Positions 1-10,178 of a stretch of DNA of 64,000 nucleotides are shown in pieces. Location: positions 98,332,001 to 98,396,000 of the forward strand of contig OZ231127.1 of the NCBI GenBank assembly GCA_965153355.1, given 5' to 3'. How positions within the stretch are numbered: the stretch's first letter is position 1; every line of letters starts with the position of its first letter. This DNA comes from Flaccisagitta enflata. Lineage: Eukaryota; Chaetognatha; Sagittoidea; Aphragmophora. A program made the position numbers and the translations under genes. The notes beneath the pieces were generated by a model, which made no database searches, was not told the origin of the DNA, and saw only the letters and a list, made by a program, of their open reading frames with translations.

Positions 1-98
1 CGATACCCGTTGCCCTGCTTTGCATGGTTGTAAATTGGAATGAGAGGCAGGGCAGCAGCCCCGAAGGGGACAAAGTCCTGTAGAACACAGGACACTTT
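1..98 (-). mobile_element. Family A element, truncated by window edge
   Basis: This is the reverse complement of the outer arm of the family A copy at 2397-2485 (same CCCTGCT...AGCAGGG hairpin and GCCCCGAAGGGG core). Only the arm is inside the window. Confidence 0.8.
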
Positions 99-131
99 CA
101 GTGAGCGTCTGAGAGGGTCTAAGAGACTGTG
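96..131. repeat. 36-bp dispersed repeat, exact inverted match to 25307-25342
   Basis: The 36 bases are the exact reverse complement of 25307-25342. Here they follow a family A arm; there they interrupt a family B tandem array. The rest of 132-547 shows no gene, and its open frames are short and not conserved-looking. Confidence 0.85.
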
Positions 132-545
132 ATCGACCGTCACCTCGGCGACATTTTGTCGAGCCGAGAAAAAAGCAAACTTCTCCATTTAGCCATTTAA
201 GAATACTTTCTTTATACCACAGTGTATGTCGTCCCCATAGGTATTCAACCATAATAATATCAATTCCTTAAATGGCCGGGGTAATTTGTACAGACTATGG
301 TCCAGTACTAGGCAATCATTACCCAGACTAGAGGCTTACTGGCAATGGTAAGCTCCGATCCTACGTATTTCCTGTCAACGCCTAGAGCACTCGGGAAAAG
401 TTCTTCTACATCAACTCTCTGCACTCATTTGTCGCAGTTAGAGAATTACGTTTGTAATTTTGACCGAAAGCTTATCTGTTCGTATTTTTTTTTTGTTATT
501 TGGTTTTCATTATTTCTTTTAAGATTCATGTCTTGGACATCAATT

Positions 546-625
546 TTTAGTTGCAGACACACAATTCTTAAAGAGTCATCGCCCGATGGCTGGCCGGGCC
601 GCGACGCTCGAGTTGAAAAGTACGA
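546..625. mobile_element. Family B fragment
   Basis: It starts with TTTTAGTTGCAGACAC and ends CTCGAGTTGAAAAG, as in the complete family B copy at 23124-23287. It is cut by the adjoining (GA)n. Confidence 0.6.
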
Positions 626-628
626 AGG

Positions 629-690
<62 letters not shown>

Positions 691-738
691 AAAGAGAAAG
701 AGAAAGAGAAAGAGAAAGAGAAAGAGAGAGAGAGAAAG
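626..738. repeat. (GA)n / (GAAA) microsatellite
   Basis: A nearly pure GA run followed by GAAA-interrupted units. Arg-Glu and Ser-Leu open frames across it are artefacts. Confidence 0.95.
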
Positions 739-905
739 ACAGACACAGAAAGACAGTAAGACAGACACAGAAAGACAGTAAGACAGACACAAAAAGACAG
801 TGAGACAGACACAAAAGACAGTGAGACAGACACAGAAAGACAGTGAGACAGACACAGAAAGACAGTGAGACAGACAGAGAAAGACAGTGAGACAGACAGA
901 AAAAG
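739..905. repeat. Tandem ~22-bp AGACAGTGAGACAGACACAGAA repeat
   Basis: About seven units of a 16-22 bp GACA-rich monomer follow directly from the GA microsatellite. Confidence 0.85.
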
Positions 906-1221
906 GCTGACATACAGATAGATATGCATGTATTAACATTGCATGAACACAGAATTCATATTTCCTTGATAGCCACGACAATTGAAACTGCAGAATCGAT
1001 AATGGTCTGCTTGTGTTACGTCTTCTGCTTCATCGTGCTTGGCAAACTCATGTTCGATGGCGGCATCTTTGTTGGCGTCACTCTGTTCGGCAGCAGCATA
1101 TTCAACAGCTTCATGCTCAACAGCGACATGCCTGGCAACGTCATAACCAATGAAGTGAGTTATAAAACTGCATACACACGATAAACTTTTGTCTAAAAGG
1201 AATCTGATCTGATATGCTATA

Positions 1222-1345
1222 GGAGAAAAAAAAGAAAGAAAGAAAGAAAGAAAGAAACAAATGAGAAAGAAAGTAACACAGGGAGCTAGAAGTTGGATCA
1301 AACAAACAAACAAAAAAAACAAACAAACAAACAAATGAGAAAGAA
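1222..1345. repeat. (GAAA)n and (AAAC)n low complexity
   Basis: GAAA units at about 1230-1260 and AAAC units at about 1300-1340, separated by a unique stretch. Confidence 0.8.
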
Positions 1346-1361
1346 AGTAACAAAGGAAGGA

Positions 1362-1512
1362 AACAAGGCCGGATACACGGCAATTCAGTCGCAGACGGTT
1401 GGGCAGGAGCAGTAATGCGAAAACCGCTTTGAATTCAAAAATGTTACCGACGGACCGACGTACCAACCGACCGACACGGCAAGGTGTAGAGCCGCGTGTC
1501 CGCAACTAAAAA
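1362..1512 (+). mobile_element. Family B element, complete short form
   Basis: Starts AACAAGGCCGGATACACGGC, has GACGGACC-type tetranucleotides in the middle, and ends GTGTCCGCAACTAAAAA. Both ends match other B copies. No coding capacity. Confidence 0.85.
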
Positions 1513-1537
1513 GAAAGAAAAAAAGAAAGAGTGATCG

Positions 1538-1538
<1 letters not shown>

Positions 1539-1618
<80 letters not shown>

Positions 1619-1692
1619 TGTGTTGTGTTGTGTGTGTTGTGTGTGTTGTGTGTTGTGTGTTGTGTGTGTGTGTTGTGTGTGTGTGTGTGTGC
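1539..1692. repeat. (GT)n microsatellite with TGTTG variants
   Basis: A pure GT run to about 1617, then GTGTTGT variants to about 1690. Confidence 0.97.
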
Positions 1693-1697
1693 CTGTT

Positions 1698-1812
1698 TCG
1701 TTTCATCGTTCGTGAATCACGAACTTTCGTAACTCACGAATGTTCTTAAATCTCAAATGTTTGTGAATCACGACCAAACTTAAATCACGTTCGTGAATCA
1801 CGAACGTTCCAA
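1698..1812. repeat. Cluster of TTCGTGAATCACGAA palindromes
   Basis: Two perfect 15-bp palindromes (1709-1723 and 1790-1804) and two degenerate ones lie between. Shorter TTCGTGATTCGTGATTCG motifs recur near 62335. Confidence 0.8.
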
Positions 1813-1827
1813 CAAATGAATAATGAA

Positions 1828-2614
1828 TTTTTGTCGCGTGCTACGTGACTCTACACCCGGCTGTGTCGGTCCGTTGGTCAGTCAGTCGGTTGGTCGGTCG
1901 GTCGGTCGGTTGGTCCCATTTTACTTTTTTGGTGTTTTTGGGCAGTGGCCCCGAAGGGAACGAAGTCCTGTAGAACTCAGGGGGACTTTCGTTCGTCCGT
2001 CCGTCCGTTTGTTCGTCGGTCCGTCCGTGCGTCCCCCCAAGGCCCTCTCAGGCCTGCAATCTGCCCTCTCAGGCCTGCAAGCTGCCCTCTCAGGCCTGAA
2101 ATCTGCCCTCTCAGGCCTGAAATCTGCCATCTCAGGCCTTGAATCTGCCCTCCCAGGCCTGAAAATTGCCCTTTCTGGCCTGTTACCTGTCCTCTCAGGC
2201 CTTAAATCTGCCCTCCCAGGCCTGAAATCTGCCCCCTCAGATTTCAGGCCTAAGAGGGCAGATTTCAGGCCTAAGAGGGCAGACTTTAGGCCTGAGAGGG
2301 CAGATTTTAGGCCTGAGAGGGCAGATTTCAGGCCTGAGAGGGCCTGGGGGGGCGGACAGACGGACGGACCAACGGACGAACGAAAGTCCCCCTGTGTTCT
2401 ACAGGACTTTGTCCCCTTTGGGGCCGCTACCCTGCCTCTCATTTCAATTTACAACCATGCAAAGCAGGGCAACGGGTATCGCTGACTACATATTGCCCTT
2501 GGGCGACCTGTTGAGCTTTTTGAGCATACCGACTCCTGTCCAGATGCCCTAGTGACTGCTCCTGCCCACCCGCACGCGATTAGGGTAGCCGTGTTTCCGG
2601 CCTTGATTCCTTAA
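1828..2614 (-). mobile_element. Family B element containing an internal family A element (composite 1)
   Basis: The left B half (TTTTTGTCGCGTGC, then GTCGGTTG units) occupies 1828-1930. A family A element follows at 1940-2512. The B right half resumes at about 2520-2614, ending GTTTCCGGCCTTG. Composite 2 at 21467-22074 has the same arrangement. Confidence 0.75.
1940..2512. mobile_element. Family A foldback element
   Basis: The two arms (about 1940-2036 and 2340-2430) are inverted repeats with the GCCCCGAAGGG core and GTCC/GGAC runs. Between them ~21-bp monomers read CTCTCAGGCCTGAAATCTGC to about 2237, then switch to the reverse complement, so the whole unit is one long imperfect hairpin. A one-sided outer arm (CCCTGCC...GCAGGGC) extends it to 2512. 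Open frames inside are artefacts of the repeat. Confidence 0.9.
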
Positions 2615-2736
2615 CTCATTACCTGAAATGAGAAGATGCGTGATGGTGAATATGCATGCAGGAGGGGAGTGCAAATGCAAAAATGAGAAAGCGAGCAAAT
2701 GCATATACTAACCAGGTCTAGGCCTGAATCTTGCAT

Positions 2737-3245
2737 TCGGGTGTGTCAATATGCAAAAGGTTTTCTGATGAGACTATCAACATCATACAGCATATTAGAT
2801 TTTAAGACCTTTAGCGTTTTTATTTTATTAAATTTCATTCATCTTCCATTTTTTTCAATTTACTTTTTAGATGCTAATTTGTATATTGCTGTATTGATGA
2901 GTTTCTATCGATATCATTGTTATGGAACTTAATCTGATTAAACACATGAATATCTTGGTGCTAATTCAAGTTGCAACAGAGCAACGGTTGTTTATTTATT
3001 ACCAAAGTTGTATAAAGAAACAATAACCAATCTTTTTTGTAGAAGTTATGAGTCTTATTTTCACCAAAACTCAGTGCACATGCTGGAAGTATATATATTT
3101 TTGACAATCTTTTTTTGCGCTAAAAAAACGGAAGATGAAGGAAATTTGAAAAAATAAAAACGCTAAAAATCTTAAAATTCTTTTGTTTACACTTCCTGAA
3201 GTCGATGATCTAATCAAACATACTTTTGCATATTGACACACCCGA
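2737..3245. mobile_element. Mutator-like MITE, long TIRs and 9-bp duplication
   Basis: Ends TCGGGTGTGTCAATATGC and its complement begin imperfect inverted repeats of about 120-130 bp (2737-2865 and 3120-3245). The flanks are direct 9-bp copies ATCTTGCAT at 2728-2736 and 3246-3254. Long TIRs plus a 9-bp duplication fit the Mutator superfamily. There is no transposase. Confidence 0.85.
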
Positions 3246-3329
3246 ATCTTGCATCCTTTGTTGCAGTCGTTTAGACTTTTTAGGGCCAATTTTAAGGAAT
3301 CATTCAGTGAACGAAAGTATTTACTAATT

Positions 3330-3400
3330 CGTCCTTCATTCATTCATTCATTCATCCAATCAATCTTTCATTCAATCAATCATTCTTCCATCCTTTCCTT
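3330..3400. repeat. (TTCA)n-like low complexity
   Basis: TTCAT/ATTCAATC units. The following 3400-3790 is purine-rich GAA/GAT sequence with no believable gene. Confidence 0.7.
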
Positions 3401-3936
3401 CAGATTCAGGTATATGCTTGAATCACGCATCGTCCGTTGGAGTCGTTTTGAAGGAAAAGAACAATGGAGGCGAAGAACAACCGCGATGAAGGAAAAGAGC
3501 GTCAAAAATGATGTAAAAGAACATTGACGATGAAGGAGAAGGAAAATAATGGTAGTGAAGCTGTGAAGGAAAAGAACAACGGCGAAATCATGGAGAAGAA
3601 CAATGATAATGAGGAATAACGGCGATAATGAAGAGGAACAATTAAGGAAAAGAAAAACGAGGAAGAAGAAAAATGATAATAGAGAAAAAGGACAATGATC
3701 GAGAAAAAAAACGCAGCAAAAACAAAAAGAGTAGCAATGAAACCAACAAAAAATACAAATGATATTTGATATTTGCCTGTTATTGACCAATTTCTTTTTT
3801 TTTTCTTAATGACTGTTTCAATTTTATTTCATTCATGAATTTTGAATCTGAGAGACTTGATTTTATGAATCGTATCTTAGCGAATCTGTCATCATTTGAT
3901 CACTGCAAAATGGCCATGCCAGAACTAGGTTGTAAA

Positions 3937-4400
3937 GGTCAGGTCGTTGCTATGCTGCGCAGTCAGGTTGCTAAGGTCGCTATTATGTTGCGGAGGCCAA
4001 GATTGGGTTGCGGTGGCCGCGATTAGGTAGCGGAGGCCGCGATTAGATGGTTTTGGCTAGGATTAGGTCATTGAGGCCAGGACAAGGTCAATGAGGCCGG
4101 GATTAGGTTGTTGAGACTGGGATTAGGTCATTGAGGCCAGGATTGGGTCATCTTGGCCGGGATTTGATCATTGAGGCCGGGATTAGGTTGGTGAGGCTAG
4201 TATTAGCTCGTTGACGCTGGGATTAGGTTGTTGAGGCTGGGATTAGGTTCCTAAGGCCAGGATTAGGTTGCTGAGGCCGGGATTAGCTCGCTGAGGGTGA
4301 AAAGATTAGGTCGCTGAGGGTGATAAGACCGGGATTAGGTCGCTGAGAATGGTATTAGATTGCCGAGGCCAAAATTAGGTCGCTGAGGCCAAGATTACGT
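3937..4400. repeat. Tandem ~20-bp array (GCTGAGGCCAGGATTAGGTC)
   Basis: Roughly 22 degenerate copies of a ~20-bp monomer. Confidence 0.9.
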
Positions 4401-4545
4401 CGCCCACGCAGCCATAATGCTTCCGGCACGGCTGCAATGCGTGAGGTGTAGCCATAACGCGTCGCACACAGTTGCAACACGTCATGCGTGGCTGTACAAT
4501 GTCACGAGCAGTTGTATAGTGTCATGCGTGTCGCTGAAATCAAAT
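4401..4545. repeat. Second tandem array, ~22-bp GCNGTTGNAATGCGTCA type
   Basis: Six or so degenerate units built around AGCCATAATGC / CAGTTGCAACACGTC. It abuts the preceding array but is a different monomer. Confidence 0.6.
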
Positions 4546-4629
4546 ATTGATGCTCCCGCATCGCAAAGCTCTCACTGGAATCTTTTTTAAATACTAATTC
4601 ACTTGAAGCCCCACAGCATTACAGATGCA

Positions 4630-4704
4630 GGGGTGGTCCAGCGGTAACATGCTGAATCTTAAATAAGAAGTTTGTGGGTTCGAATCTCGGCTGATACTTC
4701 TTTT
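4630..4704 (+). tRNA. tRNA-like sequence, degenerate (tRNA pseudogene or SINE head)
   Basis: An A-box-like TGGTCCAGCGG and a B-box GGTTCGAATCTC are spaced as in a tRNA, and overall length is about 75 nt. The acceptor arms (GCAGGGG and CTGATAC) do not pair and the anticodon stem is poor. A functional tRNA is therefore unlikely. Confidence 0.4.
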
Positions 4705-4879
4705 TTCATTCGTTTGAGGCCTGCTGAATAGGTTGAAATTGAGCAGTGCTGCCGAAAACGTTTTCGAAGTTTTTTGACTAACTTCCCGTCAATTGACTAG
4801 GCAATGGGCACAGATTCATGACCCGCTAATGGTCTTTTATCTACTGAATTTTTTGTAGAGATATAAAGGGTAAAAAGCA

Positions 4880-5060
4880 TTCTGCCTTAAGTTATTTTAA
4901 GTCATTTTTGGTCATTAGGTTTTTTGATGATTTTAGGTCCTTTTTGGTCATTTTAGGTCATTCTAAGTCATTGAAAGTCATTCTAAGTCATTCTAAGTCA
5001 GTCTATATTATTCTTAGTCTGTAAGTCTCGCACGCGACTTATAGGTGTTGGCCTTGTTTT
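4880..5060 (-). mobile_element. Family B (long subtype) start with TCATTTTAGG array
   Basis: The ATTTTAGGTCATT tandem units and GTCTCGCACGCGACTTATAG...GGCCTTGTT are the reverse complement of the B start at 25178-25310. Confidence 0.8.
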
Positions 5061-5205
5061 CTTCTCCTTCAATTAAGGAAAAACAGTCATTCAAGGGTCG
5101 CGGTACCCGTTTTTTGTTTTTTATTTTGTTTTTGGTTTTTTTTTTCTTTTGTTTTTTTTTTTTGCCAATTTGTGCTGCCTAAAAATCATCTAAAATGCTA
5201 GTTTT
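5061..5205 (-). repeat. Inverted copy of 25070-25177
   Basis: It includes GGGTCGCGGTACCCG, a T-rich run and TTTGTGCTGCCTAAAAATC. With the B start it forms a ~300-bp segment duplicated in inverse orientation 20 kb away. Confidence 0.8.
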
Positions 5206-5209
5206 ACCA

Positions 5210-5295
5210 CATTTGACTCTTGTCCACGGACAAACGGACCAAAGGGCCAACGAACGGACAGAGCCTCTTACATAGCGTGTCTGCAACTAAAAAAG
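5210..5295 (+). mobile_element. Family B right-end fragment
   Basis: GGAC-type tetranucleotides are followed by AGAGCCTCTTACATAGCGTG and CAACTAAAAAA, as in B right ends. Confidence 0.6.
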
Positions 5296-5437
5296 AAGAG
5301 GAAGAGAAGGAGGAGGAGAAATTACCCCATATGGATGAGACATTCACGAAAAAGATCAACTCCTTCGGTTACCTTGATCATTCCCTGCCTCTACTATAAC
5401 AATTAATTCATTGTTCCTCATGTCTTGAATGGAGAAA

Positions 5438-5756
5438 TACAGTACTCGACTATTGATAGTGCCTGTTTTACCTGCTAGTTAACGCCCCTTGTAGCATGTT
5501 AGACAAAGACTAAAATACTGAAAAATGCAGTAAAATAGAAGCTTTAAGGTCGGAAAAGATAAAATTTTGTGATTTAAACAGAAAAACCCATTTATCAAGT
5601 TAAAAAGATAAAAACATACTATGAAAACTGTATACTTGCAAAGTCTATCATTTGTTTTTGTTGAAATGAAATGTAATGTTTATTTACCAATTTTTCAAAA
5701 AGAGGGGGGGCGCTAATTAGAGGAGGGGCGCTAATTAGAGAAAATACGGTATTTGG
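5438..5756. mobile_element. Possible TIR element with GCGCTAATTAGAG end
   Basis: The right end reads GGCGCTAATTAGAGAAAATACGG, preceded by a second copy of GCGCTAATTAGAG. The left end (ACAGTACTCGACTATTGATA) is a weak inverted match. No clear target duplication. Confidence 0.4.
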
Positions 5757-6660
5757 TTTTGTTTGTCAATGAATGAAATGAAAGGTCATTGAGATAATTT
5801 CAGTGAAACTTAGAGGGTGTAAAATTTCTTCTCTTAATTGCAAGACTTGCTAAAGTTTCCCATTCTCTGGCACAAACTTCTTCTTTGGTGAAAGGGACAA
5901 AGACTGCAACTATGAATAAAGAATTTGGTACTGAGCATGTTAACTCGAACTTTATTCTTTCACTGTAGTGTAGTTGATACATTGAAATCATTATTCTCTT
6001 CTCTAGCCCAATCAAGCTTTTTGATAGACTCCATTTTTTCCTATCTTAGAATTCATTAAAATTGAAACCTCATGAGTTTTCTATTTCTAAAACAAAAAAA
6101 AAGAATGATTAATGGAATGAAAAGGACAGTGAAATCAAAATGACAATAGATTCAATGTGCAAAAGGACAATGGAAACAAAATAACAATATATTAGAATGA
6201 CGATGGAATCAAGATGACAGTGGAGTCAAAACAACAATTGATGATTTGTGTGGTTAGAGATATACAATACCATTTGTTCAATATGTTTTACGGCCCGCAA
6301 AATGTTAGTGGATATTTCAACAAGGAAACAGTGGAAACCCAATCATAGCAGGTAAATGTAAAAACTCAATGTGCACTGAGTAATCTGTAATACAGTTGAA
6401 ATTTATCTGTTATAGGCGGATTTCAGTTATTGCCAATGTCAAAAAAGAAGAAATATTTATAAAGGGATTGTGATTTCTCATCTGGTTTAGGCGGATTTCC
6501 GTTACTCTTGTTTCATGTTCCCGTTATAGCAATGTGTAACTGTAATCAAAAAGACTTCAAAAGCCACCAAATAAAGTTGAAACTAAACTTCTTTTGGATT
6601 AAAATTTAACTTTTTTTTCGACAGATGTTATTCTGATTAACACACACCATCATCATCATC
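5757..6660. other. AT-rich sequence without recognisable gene
   Basis: A 71-codon minus-strand frame (6015-5800) is not low-complexity, but it has no recognised domain and no clear splice partners. GGCGGATTTC recurs at about 6416 and 6490. Nothing else is supported. Confidence 0.5.
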
Positions 6661-6764
6661 ATGGTATGCTTCAAATCCTCTGGCTCTATTGTTGCATTGG
6701 TCTTTCTGGCCATGTTTTTGGAGTCAACTTTGATGACCGTCATTATACCAACAATTCCGAGGTA

Positions 6765-7740
<976 letters not shown>

Positions 7741-7867
7741 TTGTTGTTATTGAAAATAGGGCGTTTTCTACTTATGACAACCAACACAATTGTTCCCATT
7801 AATGTCATTCATAGTGTGAAAATATATTTTTGAATTATGCTGCTCCTTTCACTGACAAAGTAATTAA

Positions 7868-8012
7868 AATGAATGAGTGAGCCTGCAAATGGGGCAACAA
7901 GCCAAGCAAGCATAGCAAGCAAAGCTGCGGAGCAAGTGAGCAGAGTGAGCAGAGTGAGCGAGCGACTGAGTGGCCCATTTTATGAACATGGTAATCTGTG
8001 ACTAGAAACGTG
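7868..8012 (+). mobile_element. Family C element, 5'-truncated
   Basis: GCGGAGCAAGTGAGCAGAGTG...GAGTGGCCCATT...GTGACTAGAAACG matches the right part of the family C copy at 56207-56480. Confidence 0.75.
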
Positions 8013-8400
8013 CTTTAACAGTGATCATTGGTAACTCTACTACAGCTCATGCCAGCTCAAGCAGTTGGGCATTAGAAGTAATGCAAACAAGGTCATGTGT
8101 ATAAGAACTTTATGAGGAAATTCGACAGACTGAAGGACAGACAGATAGATGAACAGGCAAACAATTTTTAACATGTTCAGACAGCTACCATGACAGCCAA
8201 TAACAGCTAGGGTTACACATAACAACCAATGACAGCTAAGGGTGACAGTTAGAACGACAGTCAGGTGACACCAGCTATGACGTCAGCCAATGAACAATGA
8301 GCGACCGGGAACTGAACATTCACGAGCCTGGGGTATTTCTAATTCCCTATTACCGATGCTGATGATAGACTAAAGATGGGGGGGGGGGCTACAAAAAGAG
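8013..8400. other. No gene seen; short GACAGC repeats
   Basis: Degenerate TGACAGC/AACAGCTA motifs recur at 8170-8290. No coding or RNA signal. Confidence 0.5.
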
Positions 8401-8409
8401 CATCGACTA

Positions 8410-8535
8410 TCATACACTAGGCTGTGTGACACACATTCGGAGAAATCTGGGTTGTGTGACACACATTCGGAAAAACCTAGGCTGTGTGACATACATTCAG
8501 AGAAATCTGGGTTGTGTGACACACAATGGAGAAAA
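8410..8535. repeat. Tandem ~37-bp repeat, about four copies
   Basis: The unit is GGCTGTGTGACACACATTCG plus AGAAATCT/AAAAACCTA. Confidence 0.9.
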
Positions 8536-8548
8536 CTGGGCTATACTA

Positions 8549-8795
8549 CCTAGGAAATAAGTCTTCGTTCACCTATAAGAACTAATAAGCACAATTCTAT
8601 TAATGATAAGGAAGAAAAAATAGTGAGATTTAGAAACTACTTTGAAAGTTCTATCATTTGGGACCAATCCCATTTCTCTGGTTCAAAGCGTTTAGAAATG
8701 AGAGCTATTTGAAGATGACTACCATTTTTTGAAAATGCTAAAAAATCAGAGGTGAATCTGTTTTGGACAGCGTATCTATCAACAAGGAAGTCATA
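8549..8795 (+). mobile_element. Family D element, left part
   Basis: It is nearly identical to 37897-38144 (CCTAGGAAATAAGTCTTCG onward), then the similarity stops abruptly at 8795 after GTCATA. No right TIR was found. Confidence 0.85.
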
Positions 8796-9470
8796 CAGCT
8801 GGGGAGTAACAAAGTAGTAGTAGAACTAATTACCGGTATTTTTGTGCTTTCTTCTAGCCGTGCGTTTGCAATGTTAACTTTAGTCAAACATTGTAAGTGA
8901 ATGTTTGGTAGAAAGTCCATATCAAAAGGTTCATTTTAATACCATTTTTGATATATTTGACCGTATCTAGCTTGGTGTGTCGACCCAGACAGAAAACGGT
9001 AGGGAAATCAATTGAATTTAAGAGTCCGGTAATTTTACCAAAATTATACCAGAAGTAGCTCTTACAAAGAGCTGCTGATGGGTAAAATCATTTAATCTCG
9101 GACTCACCTCCTAGTTGGTCAAATCAAGGTTAAAAATTACATGGTAATTAAGTCTAATTACTCAACTCAGTCATTAGCTTTAATACCCAGTTGGAGACTT
9201 AAAGTAATTAGAGGTGCTGTTTCTAATACCTCTTTTTCCGTTGTTTACGCCAACGAGACCGAGGGGGTCATACCAACTCGAGGGATAGATCAAGTCTTTT
9301 ATTCACGGACCATGGTCACGGACCATGGTCAAAGCCTGTCAGTCTGTTGGTGAGACCATCTGTTGGTTGGTTTGTCAATCCGTGTTTCGGTCTTTCTGTT
9401 GTACATGACAATAAAAGAAGTGTAGCAGATCATGTTGGATAGTGTTAAAAAGCGCTTTTATGTTCTGACA

Positions 9471-9472
<2 letters not shown>
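8796..9472. other. No gene seen
   Basis: AT-rich. A duplicated ACGGACCATGGTC palindrome lies at about 9304-9330. The plus-strand 70-codon frame at 9141-9353 has no recognised domain. Confidence 0.5.
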
Positions 9473-9527
<55 letters not shown>

Positions 9528-9544
9528 TGTTTGTGTGTGTGTGT

Positions 9545-9622
<78 letters not shown>

Positions 9623-9640
9623 CTGTGTGTGTGCGCGTGC
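9473..9640. repeat. (GT)n microsatellite
   Basis: About 165 bp of GT with a few TTTG and TCTG interruptions. Confidence 0.98.
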
Positions 9641-9896
9641 GAGTGCACAGGTGTTTTTGAGGAGTCAATGGCATGATATTGCCTTCCAGATACCAAATTT
9701 TTTGCCATTTTTCGTAACAGACGTGCAGATTCCGGAAGCTGCCGCGTAGCGAGATTTTCTCATTGATGGCTGCCGCACTTAAATATATTGTCCCCAATCT
9801 TCTATTTTCTTATGCTCTTACCCTTCTCCTAACCCTTCTCTCCATGAGATACTTAAGTAAAATGAGTAGAAAAGGTTTCAGTACACATAATAGTCC

Positions 9897-10073
9897 TCGA
9901 GGCTGGAATTTGAGCCTCATGGCTGGAATTTAAGCCGTGGGGCTGGTATTTGAGCCTCAAGGCTGGGGTTTGAGCATCGGAAGGGGGGGACGGACGGAGG
10001 AGAAGGAGGAGAAATTTGTCCTAAGTGTGAAAGCATAGGTCATCGGCCCCTTCGGGGCCGCTGCCCAAAAGTA
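9897..10073. mobile_element. Family A, right half
   Basis: Four GCTGGAATTTGAGCC monomers, GGACGGAGGAGAAGGAGG, then the arm variant GAAAGCATAGGTCATCGG and GCCCCTTCGGGGC. Confidence 0.85.
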
Positions 10074-10109
10074 TAGTATGTTAGTTTGTGTTGGCATGAG
10101 ATGATAAGT

Positions 10110-10178
10110 GGGGCAGCGGCCCAGGAGGGGCCGATGACCTATGATTTCACGCTGGACAATTGCAGGGAGAATTTAGAA
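10110..10178. mobile_element. Family A, isolated arm
   Basis: GGGGCAGCGGCCCAGGAGGG, GCCGATGACCTATGATTTCA: one arm only. Confidence 0.75.

Noticed and set aside
626-905. Long Arg-Glu and Ser-Leu-Cys open frames
   Set aside because: They are translations of (GA)n and GACA repeats on either strand; the same happens at 42597-43090 and 47648-47790.
1823-2485. 220-codon frame with SALSGLK repeats, and similar frames at 22618-21917 and 54907-55373
   Set aside because: They read through family A monomers. A 21-bp monomer keeps the frame open by chance, and copies with 20-bp monomers do not.
5800-6015. 71-codon minus-strand frame
   Set aside because: Reasonable composition but no domain, no good upstream ATG context and no splice partner; kept only as a remark.
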